From: JBKEDS01 sp047975545
GTDB taxonomy: Bacteria; Bacteroidota; Bacteroidia; Flavobacteriales; Flavobacteriaceae
Assembly: GCA_047975545.1 (NCBI GenBank)
Contig: JBKEDS010000007.1
Span: 35,699 to 99,698 of the forward strand
Length of the DNA stretch: 64,000 nucleotides
Direction of reading: 5' to 3'
Shown here: piece by piece, positions 36,381-44,836 of the stretch
Position numbering within the stretch: the stretch's first letter is position 1
Layout: each line of letters starts with the position of its first letter
Notes under the pieces: model-generated
Databases searched by the model: none
What the model was told of the DNA's origin: nothing
The model's input: only the letters and a program-made list of their open reading frames with translations
Position numbers and translations under genes: made by a program

Positions 36381-37367
36381 TTAATCCTCGTCGTCGTACT
36401 CGTCTTGGGGAAAAACTTCGTAAATATCGTCCAAATACAATGTTCCCGAACGCCCCATGGCCACAAAAGCACGGCTTCCGTTGCTAAAAGCAACAGCATC
36501 TTGTCTTGCCGTACCCTCGAAAGCGGTTATTTCCTCCCAAACATCGGTAAGCGGGTTATACTCCCATATAGTACCTGTTGCACCACCATAGTACCCGGTC
36601 GCTATATAGCCAAGCCCAGCGACACTAAAACTAACGGCATTGGATCGGGCAATGTTGTAATCGTCATCTTCGGTTAAATCGTTTAGTTCTGTCCACACTT
36701 CGGTTTCGGGGTTGAACACCCAAAAATCGGTTTTGTATAATCCGTTGCTAATTCCCGTACCGAGATATACTTTATTGTTAATTACAAAAGCAGTAGCATT
36801 AATGCGCTTATCGCCTCCAAAACCATATAATTCGGACCACGTGTCGGTATCGGGGTTGTACTTCCAAAAGTCTTTTTTATCGTTGTCGCCATCGTTTCCC
36901 GTACCAATGTACCCAGTACCGTTTACGCCAAAAGCAACAGCGGCACGGCGTACACCTCCGCCAAAATCGGCTTTTTGCGTCCAAACATTGGTTGTCGGGT
37001 TATATTCCCAAAAATCGCCCAGTTCATCGTCGCCATCGTACCCAACACCAAGATAGCCTTTATCGTTAATTGCAAATCCGGAAGCGGCGCTTCGTCCTGC
37101 CCCGGGAAAATCGGCTTTTTGTACCCAATAATCGCCTTCTATATTATACTGCCAAAAATCGGTTAGGTAATCGTCGCCATCGTACCCCGCCCCCATATAC
37201 CCATAATTGTCAATAGTAAAACCCACCGCATTGCTGCGCGGGATACCGTCGAATACCGAACGCTCCCGCCAATTGCCACGGTCGCTGCTATTGTCATCAC
37301 TGGAACATCCCGTTATTGTTGCAAAAACCATTAACGTCAATACTAATTTTAGTTTATTGTCCTTCAT
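36381..37367 (-). CDS. Kelch-repeat lipoprotein
   Basis: Lipoprotein of 328 residues: signal peptide with lipobox ATITGC (Cys21), a Ser/Asp-rich linker, then six repeats of about 48 residues in a Kelch-type beta-propeller. Each repeat has the pattern GY(I/M/L)G.GYDGDD...DFW.YNP.T..W....F. The GDDD-type acidic loops recur at the same place in the first three blades and could bind calcium. The C terminus is acidic (FPQDEYDDED). It is probably surface- or periplasm-exposed. It is the first gene of the minus-strand run and divergent from the DUF4270 gene. Confidence 0.9.
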   Translation of the reverse strand: MKDNKLKLVLTLMVFATITGCSSDDNSSDRGNWRERSVFDGIPRSNAVGFTIDNYGYMGAGYDGDDYLTDFWQYNIEGDYWVQKADFPGAGRSAASGFAINDKGYLGVGYDGDDELGDFWEYNPTTNVWTQKADFGGGVRRAAVAFGVNGTGYIGTGNDGDNDKKDFWKYNPDTDTWSELYGFGGDKRINATAFVINNKVYLGTGISNGLYKTDFWVFNPETEVWTELNDLTEDDDYNIARSNAVSFSVAGLGYIATGYYGGATGTIWEYNPLTDVWEEITAFEGTARQDAVAFSNGSRAFVAMGRSGTLYLDDIYEVFPQDEYDDED

Positions 37368-37459
37368 AAATTACTTTCTTTATTTTTTTGTTTTTATTGA
37401 AATTGCAACCAAATGTATCTTTTCGCACTTCCAAAAAAAAACATAATAGGCTATCATGG

Positions 37460-37556
37460 GGTTTTTATATACGAACGCCCCGATTTTATATACCAATACC
37501 CTTGCCACATTCTTATAGATAAATTTTTGGTTTTGGTATACAAATACCCTTAGCCC
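37460..37556. promoter_or_regulatory. Repeated ~20-bp sites in the divergent Kelch/DUF4270 spacer
   Basis: Three related sites read TTTTTATATACGAACGCCCC (from 37462), TTTTATATACCAATACCCTT (from 37484) and TTTTGGTATACAAATACCCTT-like (from 37531). The TATAC cores of the first two start at 37468 and 37489, exactly 21 bp apart, and the third at 37537. LytTR regulators bind 9-bp direct repeats with a 21-bp period, and one is encoded in this locus, so these are candidate operator sites. The base match to the published LytTR consensus is only partial. Confidence 0.4.
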
Positions 37557-37614
37557 GTATAACATTTTTTAATACAGTTTACGGTTTGTCTAAGTTTGCC
37601 GAAATTCTGTTTTT

Positions 37615-38922
37615 ATGAACAAAAAACAAGTCCTTCAAATTTCAACGTTAGTTATTATGTTTTGCTTAACCATAACGGCATGCAGTAAGGGCGATGAAGA
37701 TTTAAGCATTGGCAAAGATTGGGTAAATGTTAATAGCAAAGTGTATTATATCGATTCGTTAGCGGTTAACCTATCGACCTTTAAATTCGATTCCATATCG
37801 GTTTACAATACAAGCCGCCTCTTGGTGGGGGCTTTTACCGATACCTATTTCGGACTCACCAAATGCAAAAGTTACGCCCAACTATCGAACACAGTATACA
37901 CTATTGACAATAGCTGTGTTTACGATTCGGTTGCTTTAATCCTGAAGTACGACAACTATTATTACAACGACACCTTAACCCCACAAACCATTAATATTCA
38001 CGAGGTTATAACCGATATTAAACCAGATAGCGAAACCGATGCCTTTTACAACACCACTGTATTTAACTACAATGAAACCCCACTTGCGAGCAAACAATTT
38101 AGGGCTTATCCCACCAAGTCAGATTCGTTGCACATAACACTTTCCGATGATTTTGGAAAATCAATTTTTGACGACATCCAGAACAATGTAATAAACAGCA
38201 GCGACGATTTTCTACGAACCTACAAGGGCTTACTAATTGATGCCGACGAAAACAATACCGCCGTTCTGGGATTTTCAAACGACAGTTTTTTACGTATTTA
38301 TTACACCGAAAACAACGAAATAAACGAAGAATTGAGCACGTTGGATATTAGCTTTAACAGTACCAACGCTTTTCATAATATTAGCTCGAATACCCAAGCA
38401 ACCCTACTGCAAACCATTGAAGCCCCAAACACATACCTTGCCAGCACTAACGCCGACAACAGTAGTTTTGCCCAAGCAGGAACGGGCATTGCCACACGTA
38501 TAGATATTCCTAATTTAGAAAATTTATACGATATCCCCGGCACAGGCACCTTGGTAAATGCGGTTTTAAAAATATCGCTCCAGCAAAACCCTATTTCAAA
38601 ATATTACCAAACCAACGATTCGCTAAACGTTTACATTATAGACAAAAAAGCCAATATTATAGAAGCACTGACCGATGCTTCCGGCAATACTTTACTGGGC
38701 GAAATTAGCAACGAAGAACCTGAATTTAACGTTGCGGATTACTACATTCCTATTACCTATTTTTTAAATTTAAAGCTAAACAGTACAACGTACAAGGATA
38801 CATATTTGGCCATTTACCCAAAAAACTTCAATACAACGGTAAACCGCTATATTTTTAATGGCGAAGCTGCCAATAACACCATAAAATCTAAATTAGAAAT
38901 TACCTATGCAACCTACGATTAA
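37615..38922 (+). CDS. DUF4270 family lipoprotein
   Basis: Lipoprotein of 435 residues: signal peptide MNKKQVLQISTLVIMFCLTI with lipobox TITAC (Cys23), then a long all-beta-looking region typical of DUF4270 (GKDWVNVNSKVYYIDSLAVN near the start, DSLNVYIIDKKANI later, ending with a short basic stretch and TYATYD). DUF4270 proteins are large Bacteroidota cell-surface lipoproteins without a proven role. It overlaps the next gene by 17 nt, so the two are translated together. Confidence 0.88.
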   Translation: MNKKQVLQISTLVIMFCLTITACSKGDEDLSIGKDWVNVNSKVYYIDSLAVNLSTFKFDSISVYNTSRLLVGAFTDTYFGLTKCKSYAQLSNTVYTIDNSCVYDSVALILKYDNYYYNDTLTPQTINIHEVITDIKPDSETDAFYNTTVFNYNETPLASKQFRAYPTKSDSLHITLSDDFGKSIFDDIQNNVINSSDDFLRTYKGLLIDADENNTAVLGFSNDSFLRIYYTENNEINEELSTLDISFNSTNAFHNISSNTQATLLQTIEAPNTYLASTNADNSSFAQAGTGIATRIDIPNLENLYDIPGTGTLVNAVLKISLQQNPISKYYQTNDSLNVYIIDKKANIIEALTDASGNTLLGEISNEEPEFNVADYYIPITYFLNLKLNSTTYKDTYLAIYPKNFNTTVNRYIFNGEAANNTIKSKLEITYATYD

Positions 38923-40162
38923 TAAGCTATTTGCATTTACCACACTTGTTTTTATACTGCATAAGGGCCATGCTCAAACCAACAGCCTTTCCAGTTCGCC
39001 CTACTCGTTATACGGCTTAGGCTTGGACAACGAAATAAGTACCGGAAAAACAAATAGCCTTGGCGGTTTGGGACTAGCCATGCCCTCGGACAGTTTTATT
39101 AATAACTCGAACCCCGCATCTATGGCGCATATCCCCTTAAATTCGTTTTTTTTCGATTTTGGCTTTAAGGCACAAAGCAATAATTTAAGCGAAGGCAACG
39201 ACAACAACTCCAACTTGATTAGTAATTTTTCCAATATTTCGATAGCCTTTCCCATTTCTAAAAAATCGGGGTTAAGTTTAACGCTTATCCCGTTTACACA
39301 AGTTGGGTATTCCATTGCCGATCTAGAAAGCGATATTGAAGGCAGCAGCACCGCCACCTACACTACCGACATTAACGGTTCCGGGGGCATTAATGACCTA
39401 AAATTAAATTACGGATACGCCCTAACCGACAAACTAAGCTTAGGCATAACGGGTTCTGCTCTTTTTGGTACCATAAACCAAACCGAAACCAGTTATTTGC
39501 CCTATAACACACTGGAAATTGAAACCGAAAACTATTATGCGGGCGTTCAGGCCGGATTGGGATTCCAATATAAAATATTACCATCTACTTCCATTGGCGG
39601 CACCGTAACATTTCCAACCCGCCTTAATGGCAGCAAAACCAACAACGTGGTTTTAAGCAATACATCTACCTCCACAACTATAGAAGACGATACCGAAAGC
39701 CACTTAAAAGATTTTGAAATACCTTTTGAATTTGGCCTGGGCGTACAAACCGCCTTTAAAAAACATTTTACCCTTAACATAGACTACAAACACAATTTAT
39801 GGGGAAACACTAACCAAACCGATAAAATCGGGCAATACGTAAACCAAGATTTTATTAGTATGGGACTACAATTTGCCAACGAAAAAAAACCAGCGCATTT
39901 TTTCAACAATCTTGAATATCGATTAGGACTGAACTATAATACCGGAAACTTACAAATAGACCGAGAACGTATTACTAAAAAATCGGTTAATTTGGGCATA
40001 GGGATTCCCTTAAACAACGAAACCAATTCTATGGTTAATATTGGCTACACTTACGGCTCGCAAGGACGGATAAGTAGTGGGTTAATTAAGGATAATTATC
40101 ATTTATTTTCCATTAATCTGAGCCTGGAAGGCATTTGGTTCCAAAAGCGCAAGATCTTTTAG
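38906..40162 (+). CDS. Outer-membrane beta-barrel protein (FadL/PorV-like)
   Basis: Protein of 418 residues: signal peptide ending GHAQTNS, then SSSPYSLYGLGLDNEISTGK and NNSNPASMAHIPLNS. The NPA(S) element near the N terminus is typical of FadL and PorV-type barrels of Bacteroidota. Alternating amphipathic strands run through the rest (for example GISGSALFGTINQTETSYLP-like and GIPLNNETNSMVNIGYTYGS), and it closes with a strand ending GIWFQKRKIF. It probably forms a pore or scaffold in the outer membrane and works with the lipoprotein encoded by the 17-nt-overlapping upstream gene. Confidence 0.82.
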   Translation: MQPTINKLFAFTTLVFILHKGHAQTNSLSSSPYSLYGLGLDNEISTGKTNSLGGLGLAMPSDSFINNSNPASMAHIPLNSFFFDFGFKAQSNNLSEGNDNNSNLISNFSNISIAFPISKKSGLSLTLIPFTQVGYSIADLESDIEGSSTATYTTDINGSGGINDLKLNYGYALTDKLSLGITGSALFGTINQTETSYLPYNTLEIETENYYAGVQAGLGFQYKILPSTSIGGTVTFPTRLNGSKTNNVVLSNTSTSTTIEDDTESHLKDFEIPFEFGLGVQTAFKKHFTLNIDYKHNLWGNTNQTDKIGQYVNQDFISMGLQFANEKKPAHFFNNLEYRLGLNYNTGNLQIDRERITKKSVNLGIGIPLNNETNSMVNIGYTYGSQGRISSGLIKDNYHLFSINLSLEGIWFQKRKIF

Positions 40163-40198
40163 ATAGTTATTTAATTTACAAAACCAACCGAATTACCC

Positions 40199-40206
40199 TA
40201 TCTTTG
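40199..40206 (+). promoter_or_regulatory. Candidate -7 box for trmD
   Basis: TATCTTTG fits TAnnTTTG and lies 21 nt before the trmD ATG, outside the barrel-protein gene. It would separate trmD expression from the DUF4270 operon. The -33 region has TTT rather than TTG. Confidence 0.4.
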
Positions 40207-40227
40207 CCGTACCGAACATTTTTTTCC

Positions 40228-40905
40228 ATGCGCATAGATATTATTACCGTTTTGCCCGAGTTGTTAAAAAGCCCGTTCGAGGCTTCTATTTTAAAACGGG
40301 CCATTGAGGCCAACTTGGTCGAAGTTCATTTGCATAATTTAAGGGATTACGCCACCAATGCCTATAAAAGCGTAGACGACTACCAATTTGGCGGCGGTGC
40401 GGGCATGGTTATGACGATTGAACCAATAGACACCTGTATTTCCACCCTTAAAGCCCAGCGCCATTACGACGAGATAATTTACATGACCCCCGACGGCGAA
40501 ACCCTAAAACAAGGCATTGCCAACCAACTCTCGCTAAAAGAAAACATTATTATTCTTTGCGGGCATTATAAAGGCGTGGACCAACGCGTACGCGACCATT
40601 TTATAACCCGCGAAATATCCATTGGCGATTATGTGCTGTCCGGCGGCGAACTGGGTGCAGCCGTGCTTTGCGACGCCGTTATACGACTTATACCCGGTGT
40701 TTTGGGCAACGAAACCTCTGCCCTAACCGATTCGTTCCAGGACAATTTGCTGGCGCCGCCCATATACACCAAACCAAGGGAGTACAAGGGTTGGAAAGTA
40801 CCCGATTTATTGTTGGGCGGCAATACCCCCGAAATTGAAAAATGGCGGGAAGAACAAGCGTATTTTAGGACTAAGGAACGCCGCCCCGATTTGTTAAACG
40901 ACTAA
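40228..40905 (+). CDS. trmD: tRNA (guanine-37-N1)-methyltransferase
   Basis: Methylates G37 of tRNAs and prevents frameshifting. The 225-residue SPOUT enzyme shows MRIDIITVLPELLKSPFEAS, DDYQFGGGAGMVM, the knot region LCGHYKGVDQRVRDHFI and SIGDYVLSGGELGAAVLCDA, and APPIYTKPREYKGWKVPDLL. I use the ATG at 40228; the open frame extends upstream but the family N terminus is here. It has its own -7 box and is followed by a small membrane protein gene. Confidence 0.97.
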   Translation: MRIDIITVLPELLKSPFEASILKRAIEANLVEVHLHNLRDYATNAYKSVDDYQFGGGAGMVMTIEPIDTCISTLKAQRHYDEIIYMTPDGETLKQGIANQLSLKENIIILCGHYKGVDQRVRDHFITREISIGDYVLSGGELGAAVLCDAVIRLIPGVLGNETSALTDSFQDNLLAPPIYTKPREYKGWKVPDLLLGGNTPEIEKWREEQAYFRTKERRPDLLND

Positions 40906-40915
40906 CACATTTATT

Positions 40916-41248
40916 ATGGAAAGCATAGAATCTTTTGAATATCTTTTTACAATTGCCAATATTATAAGCAGTATTGTCCACATTATTATTTTAATTGCAG
41001 CCATAATAATGGTAATCAGGGAAAAATCCGGCGCAACCTACACGTTTTTAGCCGGGAGCATTTTAAGTATCCTGGGCATAGTTGTTAGATTTGTGTACAG
41101 AACGGCACAATCCTTAAACTTGGTTTCGTTTGATGACACCCTAAAAAGCGAATCTATTTTCAGTATTTTTGCTACACTTTCGTTTTTAGTTCTGGGTGTT
41201 GGCCTATTGCTAATTGCACTAAATAGTTTTAAAAACATTAAGTCGTAA
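40916..41248 (+). CDS. Small membrane protein of unknown function
   Basis: Protein of 110 residues with three predicted membrane helices (about 13-33, 40-60 and 83-103), the first beginning IANIISSIVHIIILIAAIIM. A short cytoplasmic basic stretch (MVIREKSGAT) separates the first two. No family recognised. It lies 10 nt after trmD and is probably co-transcribed with it. Confidence 0.65.
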   Translation: MESIESFEYLFTIANIISSIVHIIILIAAIIMVIREKSGATYTFLAGSILSILGIVVRFVYRTAQSLNLVSFDDTLKSESIFSIFATLSFLVLGVGLLLIALNSFKNIKS

Positions 41249-41266
41249 TTTCTTTATTTAATACGT

Positions 41267-41274
41267 TATATTTG
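41267..41274 (+). promoter_or_regulatory. Candidate -7 box for the ABC transporter gene
   Basis: TATATTTG (TAnnTTTG) 83 nt before the ABC transporter start. No TTG at good spacing, so the support is limited. Confidence 0.3.
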
Positions 41275-41357
41275 CCGTTGCGGATTATGGTTTTTCGTTA
41301 TAAAGAACCGGTTAAACCAAACCCAAATCGGTAATCGTAATTCGTTAATATTTAATA

Positions 41358-43130
41358 ATGAAAGCATTACAGCACTTAAACAAGTACTTTTTAAAATACA
41401 AAACCCAATTAATTTGGGGTATTATAATTACCATAGTTGCCCGTATATTTTTGCTTTTTACCCCACGTCTTGTAAAACAAATTTTTGTTATTGTTGAAAA
41501 ACACCTTGACGACCAAGTTAGCGAAGCCTCCATTAAGGGCGATTTACTGGAAATTATACTCTACATAATCGGTTCGGCCGTAATTGCTGCCATTTTAACG
41601 TTTTTTATGAGGCAGTACGTTATAAATGTGTCCCGCTATATTGAATTCGACCTAAAAAACGAAATTTACGCCCAGTACCAAAAACTATCCCTTAATTTTT
41701 ACAAAAAAAACCTAACGGGCGATTTAATGAACCGCATAAGCGAGGATGTTGGCCGTGTGCGCATGTACGCTGGCCCTGCCATAATGTACAGCATAAATAC
41801 CGTTACCCTGTTTATTATTGCCCTAATTTACATGTTTAGCGAAGCGCCAAAACTGGCTCTGTACACCATATTGCCACTACCCGTACTTTCGGTTATTATT
41901 TATAAACTAAGCAAGGAAATACACAACAGAAGTACCGTTGTACAGGAATTTTTATCGAAACTCTCGGCCTTTACACAAGAAACCTTTAGCGGTATTTCGG
42001 TTATTAAAGCCTATGGACTTGAGGCACAAACGTCAACCGATTTTAATACCTTGGCCGCCGAAGGAAAAAACAAACAAGTACGTTTGGCGCAAATCGAGGC
42101 TTGGTTTTTCCCCACAATGGTTCTTCTTATCGGCATTAGCAACCTTATTGTAATTTACATTGGTGGCATGCAATATATTAATGGCGAAATTGAAAGCCTT
42201 GGCACCATTGCCGAGTTTATTATTTACGTTAATATGCTTACCTGGCCCGTCGCCACGGTTGGCTGGGTAACCTCCATTGTGCAACAGGCCGAAGCCTCGC
42301 AAAAGCGCATTAACGAGTTTTTAAAATTACAGCCCGAAATACAAAACAACACGCCCCACCCCACCCAAATAACGGGCAATATTACCTTTAACAACGTTAG
42401 TTTTACTTACGACGACACCAATATACAAGCCCTAAAAGGTATTAGTTTTAGTATAAAAGAAGGCGAAACCTTGGCCATTTTAGGCAAAACCGGATCCGGA
42501 AAATCCACCATTTTGGATTTAATAGGAAGGCTTTACGACATTGATAGCGGCAGCATAACCATAAACAAAACACCCATTGCCCAACACAACCTTACCTCGC
42601 TTAGGGAACACATCGGTTACGTGCCGCAGGATGCCTTTTTGTTTTCGGACACTATAAAAAATAATATAAAATTTGGCAAGGAAAACGCTACCGACGAGGA
42701 AGTGGTCGAAGCCGCCAAAAACGCCTACGTGCACAAAAATATTGTTAAGTTTAAAAAAGGTTACGATACTGTTTTGGGCGAACGGGGCATAACCCTGTCG
42801 GGCGGACAAAAACAACGGGTATCCATTGCCCGGGCCATTATTAAAATGCCCAGGATTTTACTTTTCGACGATTGCCTTTCGGCCGTGGACACCCAAACCG
42901 AAGAAAAAATACTTAAAAACCTAAGCACCCTTACCCAAAACAAAACCGCAATTATTGTTAGCCACAGGGTATCATCGGCCAAAAATGCCGATAATATTAT
43001 TGTGCTTGATAACGGGCAGATTGTACAACAAGGCACCCACAATACCTTAATTAATGTTGAAGGCCACTATAAACACCTATATTTAAAACAGCTTAGCGAA
43101 ACCAATACTAAAAAACCCGATAAAGAATAA
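41358..43130 (+). CDS. ABC exporter half-transporter (MsbA-like)
   Basis: Fused permease-ATPase of 590 residues. There are six transmembrane helices in the first ~310 residues (first at about 17-35), then a nucleotide-binding domain with Walker A GKTGSGKST, Q-loop YVPQDAFLFSD, signature LSGGQKQR, Walker B ILLFDDCLSAVD and His-switch VSHRVSS. The residue after the Walker B Asp is Asp, not the usual catalytic Glu. That DD form is typical of the degenerate subunit of heterodimeric exporters, but no partner gene is adjacent. Substrate may be lipid, drug or peptide. Confidence 0.92.
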   Translation: MKALQHLNKYFLKYKTQLIWGIIITIVARIFLLFTPRLVKQIFVIVEKHLDDQVSEASIKGDLLEIILYIIGSAVIAAILTFFMRQYVINVSRYIEFDLKNEIYAQYQKLSLNFYKKNLTGDLMNRISEDVGRVRMYAGPAIMYSINTVTLFIIALIYMFSEAPKLALYTILPLPVLSVIIYKLSKEIHNRSTVVQEFLSKLSAFTQETFSGISVIKAYGLEAQTSTDFNTLAAEGKNKQVRLAQIEAWFFPTMVLLIGISNLIVIYIGGMQYINGEIESLGTIAEFIIYVNMLTWPVATVGWVTSIVQQAEASQKRINEFLKLQPEIQNNTPHPTQITGNITFNNVSFTYDDTNIQALKGISFSIKEGETLAILGKTGSGKSTILDLIGRLYDIDSGSITINKTPIAQHNLTSLREHIGYVPQDAFLFSDTIKNNIKFGKENATDEEVVEAAKNAYVHKNIVKFKKGYDTVLGERGITLSGGQKQRVSIARAIIKMPRILLFDDCLSAVDTQTEEKILKNLSTLTQNKTAIIVSHRVSSAKNADNIIVLDNGQIVQQGTHNTLINVEGHYKHLYLKQLSETNTKKPDKE

Positions 43131-43229
43131 ATTATTTTGGTAAAAGATTTACTATAAAATTGTTGCTAAGTAGCAGTTTTTTTTAGATTTTTGAACCTTA
43201 TTGTTAATCAAATTAATTTACATACCAAA

Positions 43230-43604
43230 ATGAACACTAACGACATGATGGAGAAAGAGGAAATTTTTTCTAAGGTTTTAAGGGCAGGACGACGTACTTA
43301 TTTTTTTGATGTTCGCTCAACAAAGGCAGACGATTACTACCTAACCATAACCGAAAGCAAAAAATTTACCAACGACGACGGTTCTTTTCATTACAAAAAA
43401 CATAAAATTTATGTTTATAAAGAAGATTTTGCCGAGTTTAAGGATATTTTAAACGAAATGATAGGTTTTATTATTGATGAAAAAGGCGAAGAAGTAATAA
43501 GCGAGCGCCACCAAAAAGACTTTAAACGGGAATACGACCGTGAAAACTCGAACGGTAGCGAGCCAACCGAAAATTTTACCGACATAAGTTTTGACGATAT
43601 ATAA
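43230..43604 (+). CDS. PUR-alpha-like DNA/RNA-binding protein (DUF3276)
   Basis: Protein of 124 residues with the PUR-domain core EIFSKVLRAGRRTYFFDVRS..DDYYLTITESKKF and FHYKKHKIYVYKEDFAEF, then a variable, acidic C-terminal tail. PUR proteins bind single-stranded nucleic acid; the bacterial role is unclear. I take the ATG at 43230; an alternative ATG at 43245 is possible, and the upstream open frame has no family similarity. A strong bidirectional terminator follows. Confidence 0.85.
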   Translation: MNTNDMMEKEEIFSKVLRAGRRTYFFDVRSTKADDYYLTITESKKFTNDDGSFHYKKHKIYVYKEDFAEFKDILNEMIGFIIDEKGEEVISERHQKDFKREYDRENSNGSEPTENFTDISFDDI

Positions 43605-43608
43605 AACA

Positions 43609-43647
43609 AACCCCGTTAGCCCTTACAACTAACGGGGTTATTTTTTA
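43609..43647. terminator. Bidirectional terminator between PUR and csaA genes
   Basis: Perfect 11-bp stem AACCCCGTTAG/CTAACGGGGTT (43609-43619 with 43629-43639), 9-nt loop, then ATTTTTT on the plus strand and a shorter T-run on the minus strand. It lies between the convergent stops of the PUR-type and csaA genes. Confidence 0.9.
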
Positions 43648-43664
43648 TACTATTTGGCAATTTG

Positions 43665-44000
43665 TTAACTTACCACGCTACCATTAGCCACTTTGCGCTC
43701 GGGGTTTAAAAGCACGACATCCTTGCCCTTAACGGCGCCCAAAACCAAGCACTCGCTCATAAACGTGGCAATTTGTTTTTTGGGGAAATTTACCACCGCA
43801 ACAACTTGTCGGTTTAATAAATCGTCCTTTTTGTATAGGGTTGTAATTTGTGCCGACGATTTTTTTATGCCCAATGCCCCAAAGTCTATGGTAAGTTGGT
43901 AGGCAGGGTTTCGGGCTTCGGGAAAGTTGTTTACTCCTATTATGGTCCCCACCCGAAGGTCTATTTGCGTAAAATCATCAAAATTTATAGTACCTTTCAT
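43665..44000 (-). CDS. csaA: CsaA-like tRNA-binding domain protein
   Basis: Protein of 111 residues made of one OB-fold tRNA-binding domain: IDLRVGTIIGVNNFPEARNPAYQLTIDFG, then KKSSAQITTLY, and VAVVNFPKKQIATFMSECLVLGA. This is the CsaA family, described as an export-related chaperone in Bacillus and also able to bind tRNA-like structures. It is a single gene convergent with the PUR-type gene and divergent from the thioredoxin-like gene. Confidence 0.88.
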   Translation of the reverse strand: MKGTINFDDFTQIDLRVGTIIGVNNFPEARNPAYQLTIDFGALGIKKSSAQITTLYKKDDLLNRQVVAVVNFPKKQIATFMSECLVLGAVKGKDVVLLNPERKVANGSVVS

Positions 44001-44063
44001 GTTTTAAAAGTAGAAAATTTTTTGAAATTTGAAAAGCCCTGATTTTTTTTATTGCACGCTTTA

Positions 44064-44094
44064 AACCTACAAGGTTTTTAAGATCTTGCAGGTT
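44064..44094. repeat. AACCTACAAGG-type hairpin repeat
   Basis: AACCTACAAGG (44064-44074) and TCTTGCAGGTT (44084-44094) form an 11-nt stem with two mismatches around a 9-nt loop. A related sequence, AACCTTGCAGG, stands at 413-423 near the left edge of the window. From memory, hairpins reading AACCTACAAGG...CCTTGTAGGTT are widespread in flavobacterial spacers. Confidence 0.5.
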
Positions 44095-44123
44095 GTTAAA
44101 ACATTTTTTTTAACCTTTTAACC

Positions 44124-44681
44124 ATGGCCAACACACCATCCAACATGCTACCCTTGGGCACAACCGCCCCCAATTTTAAACTGCCCGATACCAAAACCGA
44201 TTTGGTTTTAACCTTAGCCGAAATTAAGGGCAAAACCGCTACGGTGGTTATGTTTATTTGCAACCACTGCCCTTTTGTTATCCATATTAACAAAACGCTT
44301 GTTGCAATTGCCAACAACTACAAAAGCAAAGGCGTGGGCTTTGTTGCCATTTCGAGCAACGATGCGGTTAAATATCCGCAGGACGGCCCCGATAACATGA
44401 AACTTCATGCCGAACGGGAACAATACCCGTTTCGGTATTTGTACGACCAAAGCCAAGCGGTTGCCAAGGCTTACGATGCGGCCTGTACGCCCGATTTGTA
44501 TGTTTTCGATAAACATTTAAAATTGGTATATCGTGGGCAACTGGACGATTCGCGCCCGGGCAACGGCCTGCCCGTTACCGGAACCGACCTAATCCATGCT
44601 TTGGATTGTTTGCTGCAAAACAAAATAAACACAAAACCGCAAAAACCGAGTATTGGCTGTAATATTAAGTGGAAGGGGTGA
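44124..44681 (+). CDS. Thioredoxin-like/peroxiredoxin family protein
   Basis: Protein of 185 residues with a redoxin fold: APNFKLPDTKTDLVLTLAEI, then VVMFICNHCPFVIHINKTL, with a CNHC motif at the active-site position, and VGFVAISSNDAVKYPQDGPDNM and CTPDLYVFDKHLKLVYRGQLDD. This CxHC subgroup is common in Bacteroidota and annotated as thioredoxin-family protein; the reductive partner is unknown. The mature protein has no obvious signal peptide. Confidence 0.88.
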   Translation: MANTPSNMLPLGTTAPNFKLPDTKTDLVLTLAEIKGKTATVVMFICNHCPFVIHINKTLVAIANNYKSKGVGFVAISSNDAVKYPQDGPDNMKLHAEREQYPFRYLYDQSQAVAKAYDAACTPDLYVFDKHLKLVYRGQLDDSRPGNGLPVTGTDLIHALDCLLQNKINTKPQKPSIGCNIKWKG

Positions 44682-44765
44682 AAAGGTTTCGGGTTTGAAG
44701 TTTGAAGTAAACCGGAACTAACCGCCGCCATAGCCTGCCGTTGGCTGTTTGCCCTGCGTTAGGGA

Positions 44766-44813
44766 TTGCAGCGGAAAGCCCACAGCGAAGCGAGGACTTG
44801 CAGCGGAAAGCCC
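44766..44813. repeat. Direct 16-bp repeat TTGCAGCGGAAAGCCC in the spacer
   Basis: TTGCAGCGGAAAGCCC occurs at 44766-44781 and again at 44798-44813, separated by ACAGCGAAGCGAGGAC. Upstream there is a further GC-richer segment (GCCCTGCGTTAGGGA) that can pair with itself. The spacer is GC-rich for this genome. I recall the same kind of composite in spacers of other flavobacteria. Confidence 0.6.
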
Positions 44814-44814
44814 G

Positions 44815-44836
44815 ACCCCGATTTTTTTTTCGGGGT
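44815..44836 (+). terminator. Possible hairpin after the repeat
   Basis: ACCCCG/CGGGGT stem (44815-44820 with 44831-44836) with an A-T10 loop. The T run is in the loop rather than after the stem, so terminator function is uncertain. Confidence 0.35.
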
